Source of the DNA: an uncultured Bacteroides sp.
GTDB taxonomy: Bacteria > Bacteroidota > Bacteroidia > Bacteroidales > Bacteroidaceae
Direction: 5' to 3'
Length of the DNA stretch: 64,000 nt
NCBI GenBank assembly: GCA_947646015.1
Contig: CANSEY010000022.1
Span: 1 to 64,000 of the forward strand
Both the position numbers and the translations under genes were made by a program. Below the pieces are notes generated by a model. The model had not been told where the DNA came from. It made no database searches and saw nothing but the letters and a program-made list of their open reading frames with translations. Positions 7,893 to 16,873 of this stretch are shown piece after piece. The stretch's first letter is position 1. Each line of letters starts with the position of its first letter.

Positions 7893-8825
7893 ATGGAACA
7901 GGAACTGCTATACAAGTATTTTAAAGGAACCACTTCTGAAGAAGAAGAAAGGCTGATTCTGGATTGGGTGGATGCCTCCCCCGAGAATCGGAAAGCATTT
8001 CAAAAAGAACGCATGCTATATGACATAGCCTTATTCACAGACGAAAAACAGATGAACCGGAAAGATAGAAAAGCCCGGATCATCCCTATGCTGAGGTGGA
8101 GTGCACGTATTGCCGCCGTAGTCATTGTAGCCATCAGTTTCGGATTCTTGTTTAAGAACTATCAGTATGAAAAATCAGCCTGCCAACAAACCATAACAGT
8201 ACCTGCCGGACAACGTGCACAAATCACACTGGCGGATGGAACCAAAGTATGGTTGAACTCCAAATCGACCTTAACCTATGCATCCAACTTCGGTCGTAAA
8301 GAAAGAAATGTAGAGCTGGATGGAGAAGCCTATTTTGAAGTAGCCAAGAATAAAAAAATACCATTCTTCGTCAATACGGAGATTAATCGGGTGAAAGTGG
8401 TAGGAACCCATTTCAATGTCTGCGCCTACAAAGGCAGCAACGAATTTGAAACCACTTTAATTGAGGGAATTGTCGACATCTATCCGATAGGGAGTGATCA
8501 GGTAATTACCCGGTTGACAAAAGACGAATTTTTCGGATCGTACAATGGAAAATATAAAAAGACCACTTTGCCTTCGTACGAATATCTGAGATGGAAAGAG
8601 GGATTATACTGTTTTGATGATGCACCCTTTAACAGCCTGCTCAACAAACTGGAAAAATATTATAATGTGAACATCAGCGTGAGAAACCTGAACATACTCA
8701 ACTACCGTTGTACCGGTAAGTTTAAAGAACAGGATGGCATAGAACATATCCTGAAAGTTATTCAGAAAGATCATAAGTTCACCTATAGTATCAACGAAGA
8801 GAAAGACAGCATCATCATTGAATAG
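7893..8825 (+). CDS. FecR-family anti-sigma factor
   Basis: A 310-residue single-pass inner-membrane regulator. Residues 1-60 form a short cytoplasmic segment (starting MEQELLYKYFKGTTSEEEER) expected to hold the sigma factor. One membrane helix lies near residues 71-88 (ARIAAVVIVAISFGFLF). The periplasmic FecR domain follows (VPAGQRAQITLADGTKVWLN, LDGEAYFEVAKNKKIPFFV, VVGTHFNV), and then a DUF4974-like C-terminal region (YEYLRWKEGLYCFDDAPFNS ... YNVNISV). Domain order and length are typical. It sits 100 nt after the sigma gene and before the SusC receptor whose STN domain would contact its periplasmic part. Family assignment is firm. Confidence 0.92.
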   Translation: MEQELLYKYFKGTTSEEEERLILDWVDASPENRKAFQKERMLYDIALFTDEKQMNRKDRKARIIPMLRWSARIAAVVIVAISFGFLFKNYQYEKSACQQTITVPAGQRAQITLADGTKVWLNSKSTLTYASNFGRKERNVELDGEAYFEVAKNKKIPFFVNTEINRVKVVGTHFNVCAYKGSNEFETTLIEGIVDIYPIGSDQVITRLTKDEFFGSYNGKYKKTTLPSYEYLRWKEGLYCFDDAPFNSLLNKLEKYYNVNISVRNLNILNYRCTGKFKEQDGIEHILKVIQKDHKFTYSINEEKDSIIIE

Positions 8826-8928
8826 AAATAAGGAAAGAGCTCAATATAAACCTTAAATTAGTACGAACCATTAAAAACCAGATACGCATGAAAAAATAGA
8901 AAAGAAAGTCCATTATTCTCAAAAAAGA

Positions 8929-8960
8929 GAATCGGAAAGTACCCCCATACTTTCCGATTC
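8929..8960. other. Strong hairpin in the susC leader
   Basis: GAATCGGAAAGT pairs perfectly with ACTTTCCGATTC around ACCCCCAT. It lies between the fecR stop and the susC start. No U-tract follows, so it may be an mRNA processing or stability structure rather than a terminator. Confidence 0.6.
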
Positions 8961-9015
8961 GAAACAGTCAAAAATCGACCTTAATCAATTTATTAACTTA
9001 ACACGTTACAAAGAT

Positions 9016-12000
9016 ATGAGAAAAATTTCTTTGCCGAGGCATTTATGCCCAAAAAATTTTGTTTCAAAACAAATATTGTTAGCCATGAAGATCACTTTAT
9101 TCCTTCTCTTTTTCGTAGCATTCCAAGCTTACAGTGAGAATGGATACTCTCAAAGCACTAAAATAAGCATACCGCGTTCTAGTCTGAAAGTAAGCGAATT
9201 ACTATCAAAAATAGAATCTCAGACAGAGTACCTGTTCGTCTACAATAAAAAAAACGTAGACACCAGACGCTGGGTGAACGTGCAAGCCGATAACAAAGCT
9301 GTATCCGAAGTTCTCGACCAAGCATTCAAAGGTACCAACATTAAATATGTGATGGAAGGTAACAACATTGTTCTGACCAGAAACAATGATAATGCCATAA
9401 CTGCACAACAGGACAGAGTAACCGTAAAAGGAGTTGTTACTGATCAGAATGGTGACCCCATCATAGGTGCCAATGTACTCGAGAAAGGTACTACCAATGG
9501 CTGTATCACCGATATGGAGGGCAATTTCACCCTCAATGTACCCAGTAACGCCACTCTTGCAATCACCTATATCGGTTATCAGCCACAAAATATCCAGGTG
9601 AACGGACGGCAGAGTTTCAACGTTAAAATGCAAGAGGAAGCCATGGCACTGGAACAGGTAGTGGTAACCGCTATGGGTATCAAGAAGAAAGAAGCTTCCT
9701 TGACTTACTCAACCCAACAAGTGGGCGGTGACGAATTGACCCGTGCCAAAGATCCGAATATGATTAATGCCCTTGCCGGTAAAACAGCAGGTGTACAAAT
9801 CACTAAAAGTTCATCCGGGCTGGGTGGTTCGGCCAAAGTTTCCATTCGCGGTAGCCGTTCGATCAGTGGAAACAACCAGCCTCTGTATGTTATCGACGGT
9901 GTACCGATGCTGAACAGTAGCAATGAACAAGCTTCCACAGCTATTGGTGGTACAGCCGACGCAGGTAACCGTGATGGCGGTGACGGTATCTCAAACTTAA
10001 ACCCGGACGATATTGAAAGTATGAGTATCCTGAAAGGAGCCTCTGCAGCAGCTCTCTATGGCTCACAGGCTGCCAACGGTGTGATCTTAATTACCACAAA
10101 GAAAGGCAAAGCCGGTATTCAAAAAATCACTTTCTCTTCTAATCTGACTGTAGACCACGCCATTTGTTTGCCCGAATTTCAGAACAATTACGCCATGGAC
10201 CCTGAAGCCAAAAACAGTTGGGGAAAGAATCAAACACTGAAAGATTATAATAACGCCGATAATTTCTTTCAGAATGGTGTAACAGCCATCAACTCCGTAT
10301 CTTTTATGAACGGCAGCGAAAAGATGCAAACTTACTTCTCTTATGCCAATACTACAGCCAAAGGTATCGTTGAGAAAAATAAGATGCAAAAACACAACCT
10401 CAACTTCCGCGAAACGGCTAACTTCTTTAATGATTACCTGAAGCTGGATGCCAACGTGAACCTGATGACACAAACTATCAAAAACCGTCCCACCTCCGGT
10501 GGCTATTATATGAATCCGTTGGTAGGTCTCTACGGTTTCCCGAGAGGTGAAGATTTATCCGAATACAAGAATAATTTCGAAGTCTTCGATCCTGCCCGTA
10601 ATATGAACGTACAGAATTGGTATACTTCTTATCAGGACATGGAACAAAATCCCTACTGGATTACCAACCGCATCAACAGTAATGATAAACGCACACGTGC
10701 GATCGCTTCACTAACAGCCAACGTAAAAATTACCGACTGGCTGAATATCCAGGCACGCGGTACAGCCGACTACACACACGACCAGTATCAACAGCGCATG
10801 TATGCCTCTACCGCTCCTGCCTTAGCGGGGCAAAACGGACGTTACATCGACCTGAATCATACTGAAACATTGTATTACGGCGACGTCATGGCTATGGTAA
10901 ACAAAAAATGGAATGACTTTTCATTGAACGGAGCCATCGGCGGCAGTATCAACAGTACAAACGTAAACTCCCTGAGACTGGATTCTAAAACAGCTTCCCT
11001 GTACTATCCGAATGTATTTACGGTAGCCAACATTAAAATGACACAGGCTGCCTACATCGACGAACAAATGAATCAGAAGCGAGTGTTGCAGTCTTTGTTC
11101 GGAACCGCTCAATTGGGTTGGAAAGAGAGTCTGTACCTGGATGTTACCGCACGTAACGATTGGTCGTCGACACTGGCCTATACCAAGCACAGCAGTTTCT
11201 TCTATCCCTCGGTAGGTCTGTCATGGGTACTGAACAATACAGTGAAACTTCCCGAATGGATTTCTTTCGGTAAGATCAGAGGTTCTTGGTCTAAAGTTGG
11301 CAATGACCTTCCATTGTTCATCAGCAACACGATCCCTGGCAGCAATGATATCATCGGAGCAGGTGGTGCCATCGTGACTTACTCCAAAGCCCCCTTCAAC
11401 GATCTGAAACCGGAAATGAGTACTTCTTATGAAATAGGTACCGAATGGAGATTCTTCAATTACCGGCTCGATTTCGATATTACTTATTACCGCACCAATA
11501 CCAAAAATCAGTTATTCACATTGCCTTCATCGGCAGGTGCCGACTATAAATACTACATGGTAAATGCCGGTAATATACAAAACGAAGGTGTTGAAATCAC
11601 TCTTGGAGCTACTCCGGTAATGAACGATGCTTTCCGTTGGAAAACCCAATTCAACTTCTCCACCAACAAAAACAAGATTATCAAGCTTCATCCGGATCTC
11701 AAGACATTCGTTTATGGTGACGAAAGCTTCTCTTCTTCTTACTCCATGCGTCTGGTAGAAGGAGGTTCATTCGGTGACATTTACGGTAAAGCATTCGAAC
11801 GTGACGAAAATGGCAGAGTGGCATTTACTACAGATAAAGACGGAGACAAGATCCCGAACGTTATCGGTGGCGGCAATACAGAAAAAGTAGGCAACTGTAA
11901 TCCGGACTTTATGTTAGGATGGAGCAATACATTCACTTACAAAGGTTTCTCACTCTACTTCTTGATCGACGGACGTTTTGGCGGCGATGTACTCTCACAG

Positions 12001-12405
12001 ACTCAGGCCGAACTCGACCAAAGAGGTGTCAGCCTGAACAGCGGTAAAGCCCGAGATGCAGGATATATCAATATTGACGGAACACAAGTGAAGCCGAGAA
12101 AATTCTACACCGCAGTCAGTGGACGTGACGGATGTACGGAGTACTATATGTACGACGCTACCAATATTCGCCTCCGCGAACTCTCTTTGGGCTACTCACT
12201 CCCTCAAAGCTGGTTGGCTAAAGCCGGCGGTGCATTTAAAGATGTCCAGTTGTCATTTGTAGCCCGCAACCTGTTCTTCATCTCAAAGAAAGCTCCGTTC
12301 GATCCGGATGCCGTTCTTTCGACAGGTAACGATAATCAGGGTATTGACGTATTCGGCATGCCGACTACCCGTAGCTTAGGTTTCAATATTAAGTTCACAT
12401 TCTAA
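9016..12405 (+). CDS. SusC-type TonB-dependent receptor with STN domain
   Basis: A 1129-residue outer-membrane transporter. After an extended N-terminus with a hydrophobic export segment (about residues 24-42) comes an STN signalling domain (about 50-125: SLKVSELLSKIESQTEYLFV, VLDQAFKGTNIKY, NNIVLTR). A carboxypeptidase-regulatory-like domain follows (VKGVVTDQNGDPIIGANVLE), then a TonB box-like EQVVVTAMGIKKKE and the plug (GKTAGVQI, SIRGSRSISGNNQPLYVIDG). The barrel runs to a C-terminal aromatic residue (SLGFNIKFTF). The STN domain ties it to the upstream FecR and ECF sigma genes. SusD follows after 12 nt. No glycoside hydrolase or protease adjoins, so the imported substrate cannot be inferred. 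Family assignment is firm. Confidence 0.94.
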   Translation: MRKISLPRHLCPKNFVSKQILLAMKITLFLLFFVAFQAYSENGYSQSTKISIPRSSLKVSELLSKIESQTEYLFVYNKKNVDTRRWVNVQADNKAVSEVLDQAFKGTNIKYVMEGNNIVLTRNNDNAITAQQDRVTVKGVVTDQNGDPIIGANVLEKGTTNGCITDMEGNFTLNVPSNATLAITYIGYQPQNIQVNGRQSFNVKMQEEAMALEQVVVTAMGIKKKEASLTYSTQQVGGDELTRAKDPNMINALAGKTAGVQITKSSSGLGGSAKVSIRGSRSISGNNQPLYVIDGVPMLNSSNEQASTAIGGTADAGNRDGGDGISNLNPDDIESMSILKGASAAALYGSQAANGVILITTKKGKAGIQKITFSSNLTVDHAICLPEFQNNYAMDPEAKNSWGKNQTLKDYNNADNFFQNGVTAINSVSFMNGSEKMQTYFSYANTTAKGIVEKNKMQKHNLNFRETANFFNDYLKLDANVNLMTQTIKNRPTSGGYYMNPLVGLYGFPRGEDLSEYKNNFEVFDPARNMNVQNWYTSYQDMEQNPYWITNRINSNDKRTRAIASLTANVKITDWLNIQARGTADYTHDQYQQRMYASTAPALAGQNGRYIDLNHTETLYYGDVMAMVNKKWNDFSLNGAIGGSINSTNVNSLRLDSKTASLYYPNVFTVANIKMTQAAYIDEQMNQKRVLQSLFGTAQLGWKESLYLDVTARNDWSSTLAYTKHSSFFYPSVGLSWVLNNTVKLPEWISFGKIRGSWSKVGNDLPLFISNTIPGSNDIIGAGGAIVTYSKAPFNDLKPEMSTSYEIGTEWRFFNYRLDFDITYYRTNTKNQLFTLPSSAGADYKYYMVNAGNIQNEGVEITLGATPVMNDAFRWKTQFNFSTNKNKIIKLHPDLKTFVYGDESFSSSYSMRLVEGGSFGDIYGKAFERDENGRVAFTTDKDGDKIPNVIGGGNTEKVGNCNPDFMLGWSNTFTYKGFSLYFLIDGRFGGDVLSQTQAELDQRGVSLNSGKARDAGYINIDGTQVKPRKFYTAVSGRDGCTEYYMYDATNIRLRELSLGYSLPQSWLAKAGGAFKDVQLSFVARNLFFISKKAPFDPDAVLSTGNDNQGIDVFGMPTTRSLGFNIKFTF

Positions 12406-12417
12406 AAGAGATTCATC

Positions 12418-14034
12418 ATGAAAAACAATATCAAATATATAGCAGGCATACTCTTAGGAGGATTGATCGGATTTTCAGCTTGTACTGATTCTTTTGAGTC
12501 GTTCAACACCAACGAAGCAGGATTCGATAATGATAGTAAAAAACAGGATTTCAATTATTATGGCATCCCTTTGGGAATCATTCAGCAAGGAATCTACTTC
12601 AACTACGACTGGGGAAGCGGCAAGAACTGGCCTTTTCAGACCATGCAAAACCTGGGGGCAGATCTATTCTCGGGATATGTGCATGACTTCAATCCCTTCA
12701 ACGAAGGAAAGAACAACAGCACTTACTACATGATGGACGGCTGGAACGGTTCTACATGGGATAACACCTATGGATACATTATGCCGGAAGTACAGAAATC
12801 AGAGACTATTAATGAAAAAGACAATATAGGATTCTTCGGTATTACCAAGATACTGAAAGTGGAATTAATGCACCGCTTATCCGACCTGTATGGACCGATC
12901 GTCTATACTCAGTTCGGATCAAAAACGGGTTCTACACCCGATACGCAACAAGAAGCATACAAAGCTTTCTTCAATGACCTGGATACAGGTATTGCCAAGA
13001 TACGTGAATATCAGAAAGCCAATCCGGACATTGAGAGTTTTGCAAAATTCGATATCCTGATGCCGCAGGGAAAACGCACATTCAGCGAATGGATACGGTT
13101 CGCAAATTCTCTCCGTCTGCGCCTGGCTGTCCGTATTGCCATGGCAGACTCTAAGCTGGCTGTGGCAGAAGCCCAAAAAGCACTTACGGATGAAGAAGGA
13201 TTGCTGGAAGGCAATGATGAAGTCGTAGCCGTTTCTACTTCATCAGGTTATACTAATCCTTTCGGAGAAATCAATAAAGCATGGGGCGAAGTGTTTATGA
13301 ACGCCAACATGGAGTCTCTATTAGTGGGTTACGAAGATCCCCGCATGGAAAAGTATTTTGATAAAGCAACCGGCTCTGATGCAACAAGCCTTATCGACTA
13401 TAAAGGTACTTACAAAGGTATCCGCCAAGGAACAGGCTTTAGTCATAAAAACTACAACGGACATTCAAAAAGTACCATTACCCAACAGACAGACGCCGTA
13501 CTGATGACTCCTGCCGAAGTATGGTTCCTGCGTGCCGAAGCAGCTCTGCGAGGCTGGAGCAGCGAATCGGTGAAGGATTGCTATGAAAAAGGCGTAAAAG
13601 CATCATTTGCACAATGGGGTGCTGCCGGTGCCGAAGCATATCTGGAGAGTGGCAGAAAGCCATCCGACTATGTAGACGCTTTCAAAGCAGCCAATAATGT
13701 GAAAGCGGTCAACACACTGACCCCCAAATGGGACGATGCCGCCGGCAATGAAGACAAGCTGGGACGCATCATTACACAGAAATGGCTTGCCATGTTCCCT
13801 GAAGGAGGAGAAGCTTGGGCAGAACAACGTCGTACAGGCTATCCGAGACTGTTCCCGGTATTGGTCAACCAAAGTGAAGGTACGGTAGATACCAACCTCG
13901 GACCACGTCGACTGAACTTCTTCGTAGGTATCAAAACGACCAATCCCGAGCAATATACCCAATTGGTAAATGCATTGGGCGGAATCGACAACTGCGGCAC
14001 TCGCCTGTGGTGGGACACCGGAAGAAATTTCTGA
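12418..14034 (+). CDS. SusD/RagB-family nutrient-binding lipoprotein
   Basis: A 538-residue outer-membrane lipoprotein that caps the SusC pore and binds the ligand. The signal peptide ends in a lipobox, LLGGLIGFSAC (Cys22). The body shows the helical repeats of the SusD fold (AYKAFFNDLDTGIAKIREYQ, FANSLRLRLAVRIAMADSKL, PAEVWFLRAEAALRGW, ITQKWLAMFPEGGEAWAEQR). The pattern fits the SusD-like group found beside STN-type SusC receptors rather than the classical starch SusD. It overlaps no gene and is followed by a terminator, so the ECF-FecR-SusC-SusD unit ends here. Ligand unknown. Family assignment is firm. Confidence 0.92.
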   Translation: MKNNIKYIAGILLGGLIGFSACTDSFESFNTNEAGFDNDSKKQDFNYYGIPLGIIQQGIYFNYDWGSGKNWPFQTMQNLGADLFSGYVHDFNPFNEGKNNSTYYMMDGWNGSTWDNTYGYIMPEVQKSETINEKDNIGFFGITKILKVELMHRLSDLYGPIVYTQFGSKTGSTPDTQQEAYKAFFNDLDTGIAKIREYQKANPDIESFAKFDILMPQGKRTFSEWIRFANSLRLRLAVRIAMADSKLAVAEAQKALTDEEGLLEGNDEVVAVSTSSGYTNPFGEINKAWGEVFMNANMESLLVGYEDPRMEKYFDKATGSDATSLIDYKGTYKGIRQGTGFSHKNYNGHSKSTITQQTDAVLMTPAEVWFLRAEAALRGWSSESVKDCYEKGVKASFAQWGAAGAEAYLESGRKPSDYVDAFKAANNVKAVNTLTPKWDDAAGNEDKLGRIITQKWLAMFPEGGEAWAEQRRTGYPRLFPVLVNQSEGTVDTNLGPRRLNFFVGIKTTNPEQYTQLVNALGGIDNCGTRLWWDTGRNF

Positions 14035-14104
14035 CACACAAAGGTATAAATTTTAATTAGTGGGTTTTCTTCGTATTAGTTGCGGGGAAAAGATTGGGAA
14101 GGGG

Positions 14105-14137
14105 CAAAGTCGAGGGGGACTTTGTCTCCTTTTTTAT
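14105..14137 (+). terminator. Terminator after SusD
   Basis: CAAAGTC pairs with GACTTTG around GAGGGG and is followed by TCTCC and seven T. Confidence 0.75.
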
Positions 14138-14225
14138 TAAAAACAGAATCAAAATAGCAAAGAATGAAGAATCCAGATCATGACCTATAACAGATTAACA
14201 ATAAGCATATTACTCGCCACAAGAC

Positions 14226-14384
14226 GTTTCAAAAGACGTTCGTCTGATGCAACAAAGATAAGATGCTTTTTTTACTTGTGCAAATCTTTTCGCATCGTTT
14301 TAATTATCAGTCATTTATCTATTCCCTTTGCATTTTGTACAGAGAGCAAGAATCCTGTTTCAAAAGACGAACGTCTTTTGAAAC
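14226..14384. promoter_or_regulatory. Invertible promoter segment 1 (Mpi-type inverted repeats)
   Basis: Perfect 20-bp inverted repeats GTTTCAAAAGACGTTCGTCT at 14226-14245 and (inverted) 14365-14384 enclose 119 bp. Each contains AGACGTTCGT, which fits the ARACGTWCGT core of B. fragilis Mpi-inverted promoters. The right repeat is part of a 28-bp near-palindrome (14357-14384). The enclosed segment holds a full promoter on the minus strand, pointing away from the fimbrillin gene at 14536. Inversion would put its -7 box at about 14350-14357 and transcription would start near 14364, 170 nt before the gene. A second, homologous segment precedes the next fimbrillin gene. Confidence 0.88.
14253..14284 (-). 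promoter_or_regulatory. Promoter inside invertible segment 1, OFF orientation
   Basis: On the minus strand TTTG (14281-14284), a 20-nt spacer and TATCTTTG (14253-14260) match the Bacteroides consensus exactly. It fires leftward, toward the SusD terminator, in this assembly. Confidence 0.85.
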
Positions 14385-14466
14385 ACCACCTGTGTATTCA
14401 AGACAGTTATATCTGATTGGAATACACAAACTTACGCATAATAAAAGTTGTATCAAACAGTCTTTA

Positions 14467-14494
14467 CCGACTTATACCCTTATGTATAAGTCGG
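14467..14494 (+). other. Hairpin in the leader of fimbrillin gene 1
   Basis: CCGACTTATAC pairs perfectly with GTATAAGTCGG around CCTTAT, between the right inverted repeat and the start codon. It has no U-tract, so it is probably a 5'UTR structure. Confidence 0.6.
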
Positions 14495-14535
14495 GCAAGA
14501 GATTTTGATCTGATTATTCATTAAATAAATTTAGA

Positions 14536-16155
14536 ATGAACAAACTTTTGATTATGCGGACACACCTCCTATGGATCGGAGTAATGACGGCATCCAGCCT
14601 TTGGTTGAGCGGATGCACGCAAGAAGAAAAGTATCCATTTTTTCCGGAAAAAGGTTATGATTCCGGTACTGTAATCCCTATTAAAATCAGTATGGCTGAA
14701 AATGGAGAGTACGATTCCTATACTCCGGAAAACGACATGCCTCCTCGTTACAATGCTCCTCTGATTGCCGAATGGGCAGGAGTACAAACTCTAAGCCGTA
14801 CCCGTACAAAAGAATCTCCGGAATATAATGGCCCCAGAATCGCATCTATGGAACTGACAGAAAATACTCCTTCCACCCTAACTACCCGTGCAAACACTCT
14901 GTCTACAGGTGTTTACTTTCGTCTGATCGTGTTCCGAAAGTCAGGGAATAACTATGTGTTCCAATCGGCTGCAGACTATACCTCAAATGGTGCTTCTTCA
15001 CCTGTACTGAAGAAAGGAAAATTACTCACACGCTCAGGAACGATCCGGGTCATCGGATACTCATTCAATACAACTGCGGCATTGGGGGATATCCCCGCAT
15101 CATATACATATAATACCACCAAGATAGATATCCCCAACATGAATAATGACTTTATGACTTATGATTCAGGAGACATAGCCAATGTGAACAGTCTTAATTA
15201 CAATCTTCCGGTAACATTCAAACAGAAACTGTGTAAACTGACAATAAGCATTAGTGTAACCGGCTTCACAAGTAATGCCATCAGCGGGTGTACAGGGGTA
15301 TACGTAAAGCAGGGAGGTAATTCAACCTCGTGGGTAATTGGCAGTTCGGCAGTGGCTGCTAATACCAGCAACACAGCTTCATTCAACCCAAACACTAACC
15401 AGACTACTACGATACACATGGTTCCTTTCGCAAGTTCCCGGACAATAACAGTACACTTCAACAAGCTGACAGTAGGAAATCTAATTGCTAATAATGCGGA
15501 TAATATCGATATTGCTTCAACTCAGAGTGTCCAATTGAAAGAGGGAATGAGCTATACAATGAAAATCCAGTTTAAGAGAAGCCCCGGAATAAATGTTCCG
15601 GCAGGTAGCATCAATCTGAGCAATCCGAAAAAAGCATGTACCAATGATGATAAGCAAAAGTTATCAAAATTGGTATTTGCCGACGGCAATTTAAAAAGTA
15701 CCGGTGCAAGCAACAATTATGTATGGGCAACCAACAAAGAATATGGCTACTATTACCAATGGAAAAAAGACTATAATGGAAACAACATCGATCCATGTGC
15801 CAGACTAAATCCCACAACTTATGGTAGTGGTTGGCGGCTACCTACACGCAATGAATTAGAAAGATTGGGAAGATGCAATAATGTAAAAAAGGTCTCTAAT
15901 GGAGTGAATGGTTTGTGGTTCCTAAATGCCACAACCGGTATTTTTTTACCGTTAGGTGGCTGGCGTAATAATAACTCGGGAACAACGGCAGAAGACTGGC
16001 CTGGAACGTTTGGTCAATATTTTACAGATGAATCAATTAATACTAATGATTGTTATAGATTGGATATATCTCCCGGTGAAGGTAAAACCGACGTCAATAG
16101 CACACCAAAGAAAATGGCATACACAACTCGTTGTGTCAAAGGACCTAAACTATAA
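14536..16155 (+). CDS. Fimbrillin-family lipoprotein 1
   Basis: A 539-residue predicted surface lipoprotein. The signal peptide ends in a lipobox, SLWLSGC (Cys27); a second ATG at codon 7 is an alternative start. Residues about 95-360 resemble the Bacteroidetes fimbrillin (Mfa-like) fold, with a conserved block GVYFRLIVFRKSGNNYVFQS and KQKLCKLTISISV. The C-terminal ~130 residues contain YGSGWRLPTRNELERLGR and LPLGGWRNN, resembling FISUMP-type (Fibrobacter succinogenes major paralogous) domains. It is a close paralogue of the product at 16874-18478. Expression is probably switched by the invertible promoter upstream, OFF in this assembly. Two hairpin terminators follow. Whether it is a pilus subunit, tip adhesin or anchored surface protein cannot be decided here. 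Confidence 0.85.
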   Translation: MNKLLIMRTHLLWIGVMTASSLWLSGCTQEEKYPFFPEKGYDSGTVIPIKISMAENGEYDSYTPENDMPPRYNAPLIAEWAGVQTLSRTRTKESPEYNGPRIASMELTENTPSTLTTRANTLSTGVYFRLIVFRKSGNNYVFQSAADYTSNGASSPVLKKGKLLTRSGTIRVIGYSFNTTAALGDIPASYTYNTTKIDIPNMNNDFMTYDSGDIANVNSLNYNLPVTFKQKLCKLTISISVTGFTSNAISGCTGVYVKQGGNSTSWVIGSSAVAANTSNTASFNPNTNQTTTIHMVPFASSRTITVHFNKLTVGNLIANNADNIDIASTQSVQLKEGMSYTMKIQFKRSPGINVPAGSINLSNPKKACTNDDKQKLSKLVFADGNLKSTGASNNYVWATNKEYGYYYQWKKDYNGNNIDPCARLNPTTYGSGWRLPTRNELERLGRCNNVKKVSNGVNGLWFLNATTGIFLPLGGWRNNNSGTTAEDWPGTFGQYFTDESINTNDCYRLDISPGEGKTDVNSTPKKMAYTTRCVKGPKL

Positions 16156-16192
16156 TATTTCCCCTTAAATATAAAGAAGAGTAAAAAAACAA

Positions 16193-16231
16193 AGACAGAA
16201 ACAGTGCTGATAATCCACTGTCTAATTTTTT
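16193..16231 (+). terminator. First terminator after fimbrillin 1
   Basis: CAGTG/CACTG, or alternatively AGACAG/CTGTCT, form a hairpin followed by AATTTTTTT. Confidence 0.7.
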
Positions 16232-16259
16232 TGGAGATATTCCGTAAATTACAAAACAC

Positions 16260-16296
16260 AAGGCAACTAATTCATTTCGAATCAGTTGCCTTATTT
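16260..16296 (+). terminator. Second terminator after fimbrillin 1
   Basis: AAGGCAACTAATTC pairs with GAATCAGTTGCCTT (one mismatch) followed by ATTTATATTTT. With the preceding hairpin it insulates the second fimbrillin locus from the first. Confidence 0.75.
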
Positions 16297-16567
16297 ATAT
16301 TTTAATCATTCCTCCCAAAAATTCAGAACGCCTCAATCGAAGGAAAAGTCTAAGACAAATCACCTACTATTAGATAGTCAGCACAATTCGTCAGGAATCT
16401 ATTATGAACCAGCTTTGCAAGCATTGCCATACCCTGGATACACCAAGTATTTCGATATTAGCAACCCTACATACTCTGATAGTAACCGTCCAAAAAGCAA
16501 GTATAAAGCTCAAACAAAAGAAATGTTCACTTCTCTAATAATAAATATCTTATGTTATAAGAATCAT
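16297..16567. other. Non-coding stretch before invertible segment 2
   Basis: I see no convincing gene, repeat or promoter here. One open frame (16286-16594) has no ribosome site and runs into the inverted repeat. Confidence 0.5.
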
Positions 16568-16726
16568 GTTTCAAAGGACGTACGTCTGATGTAACAAAGA
16601 TAAGACGCTTTTTTTATCTGTGCAAATCTTTTTGCATTGCTTTAATTATCAGAAGTTTATCGGCTCCCCTTGCATCCAGTGCGGAGGGTAAAAATAGTGT
16701 TTCAAAAAACGTACGTCTTTTGAAAC
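16568..16726. promoter_or_regulatory. Invertible promoter segment 2 (Mpi-type inverted repeats)
   Basis: GTTTCAAAGGACGTACGTCT (16568-16587) and its inverted partner at 16707-16726 match at 18 of 20 bases. Both contain ARACGTWCGT (AGACGTACGT and AAACGTACGT). Span (159 bp), interior sequence and distance to the gene closely match segment 1. The enclosed promoter points left, away from the fimbrillin gene at 16874. Inversion would put its -7 box at about 16692-16699. Confidence 0.87.
16595..16626 (-). promoter_or_regulatory. Promoter inside invertible segment 2, OFF orientation
   Basis: Minus-strand TTTG (16623-16626), a 20-nt spacer and TATCTTTG (16595-16602), the same geometry as segment 1. 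Confidence 0.85.
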
Positions 16727-16802
16727 ACAACAGGCGTTCTATCTGTCTAATTTACACAAACTTACTGCAAAATAAAAGCTGTATTCACAGCCTGCCATAG
16801 CC

Positions 16803-16829
16803 GGCCTGCCCATTCTTAATGGGAAGGCC
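16803..16829 (+). other. Hairpin in the leader of fimbrillin gene 2
   Basis: GGCC-TG-CCCATT pairs with AATGGG-AA-GGCC between the right inverted repeat and the start codon. It occupies the position of the leader hairpin of gene 1 but differs in sequence. Confidence 0.55.
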
Positions 16830-16873
16830 TTGCTGAGTATGATCTATTTTATTCATTTTTAAACATTTGAGTT

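Noticed and set aside
16286-16594. A 102-codon plus-strand frame between the fimbrillin genes.
   Set aside because: No ribosome site, no protein features, overlaps a terminator at one end and the inverted repeat of the promoter segment at the other.
14226-16726. The fimbrillin-flanking inverted repeats as ends of an insertion sequence.
   Set aside because: No transposase lies between each pair, the enclosed 119 bp hold a promoter, and no target-site duplication is seen. The repeat core fits known promoter inversion sites.
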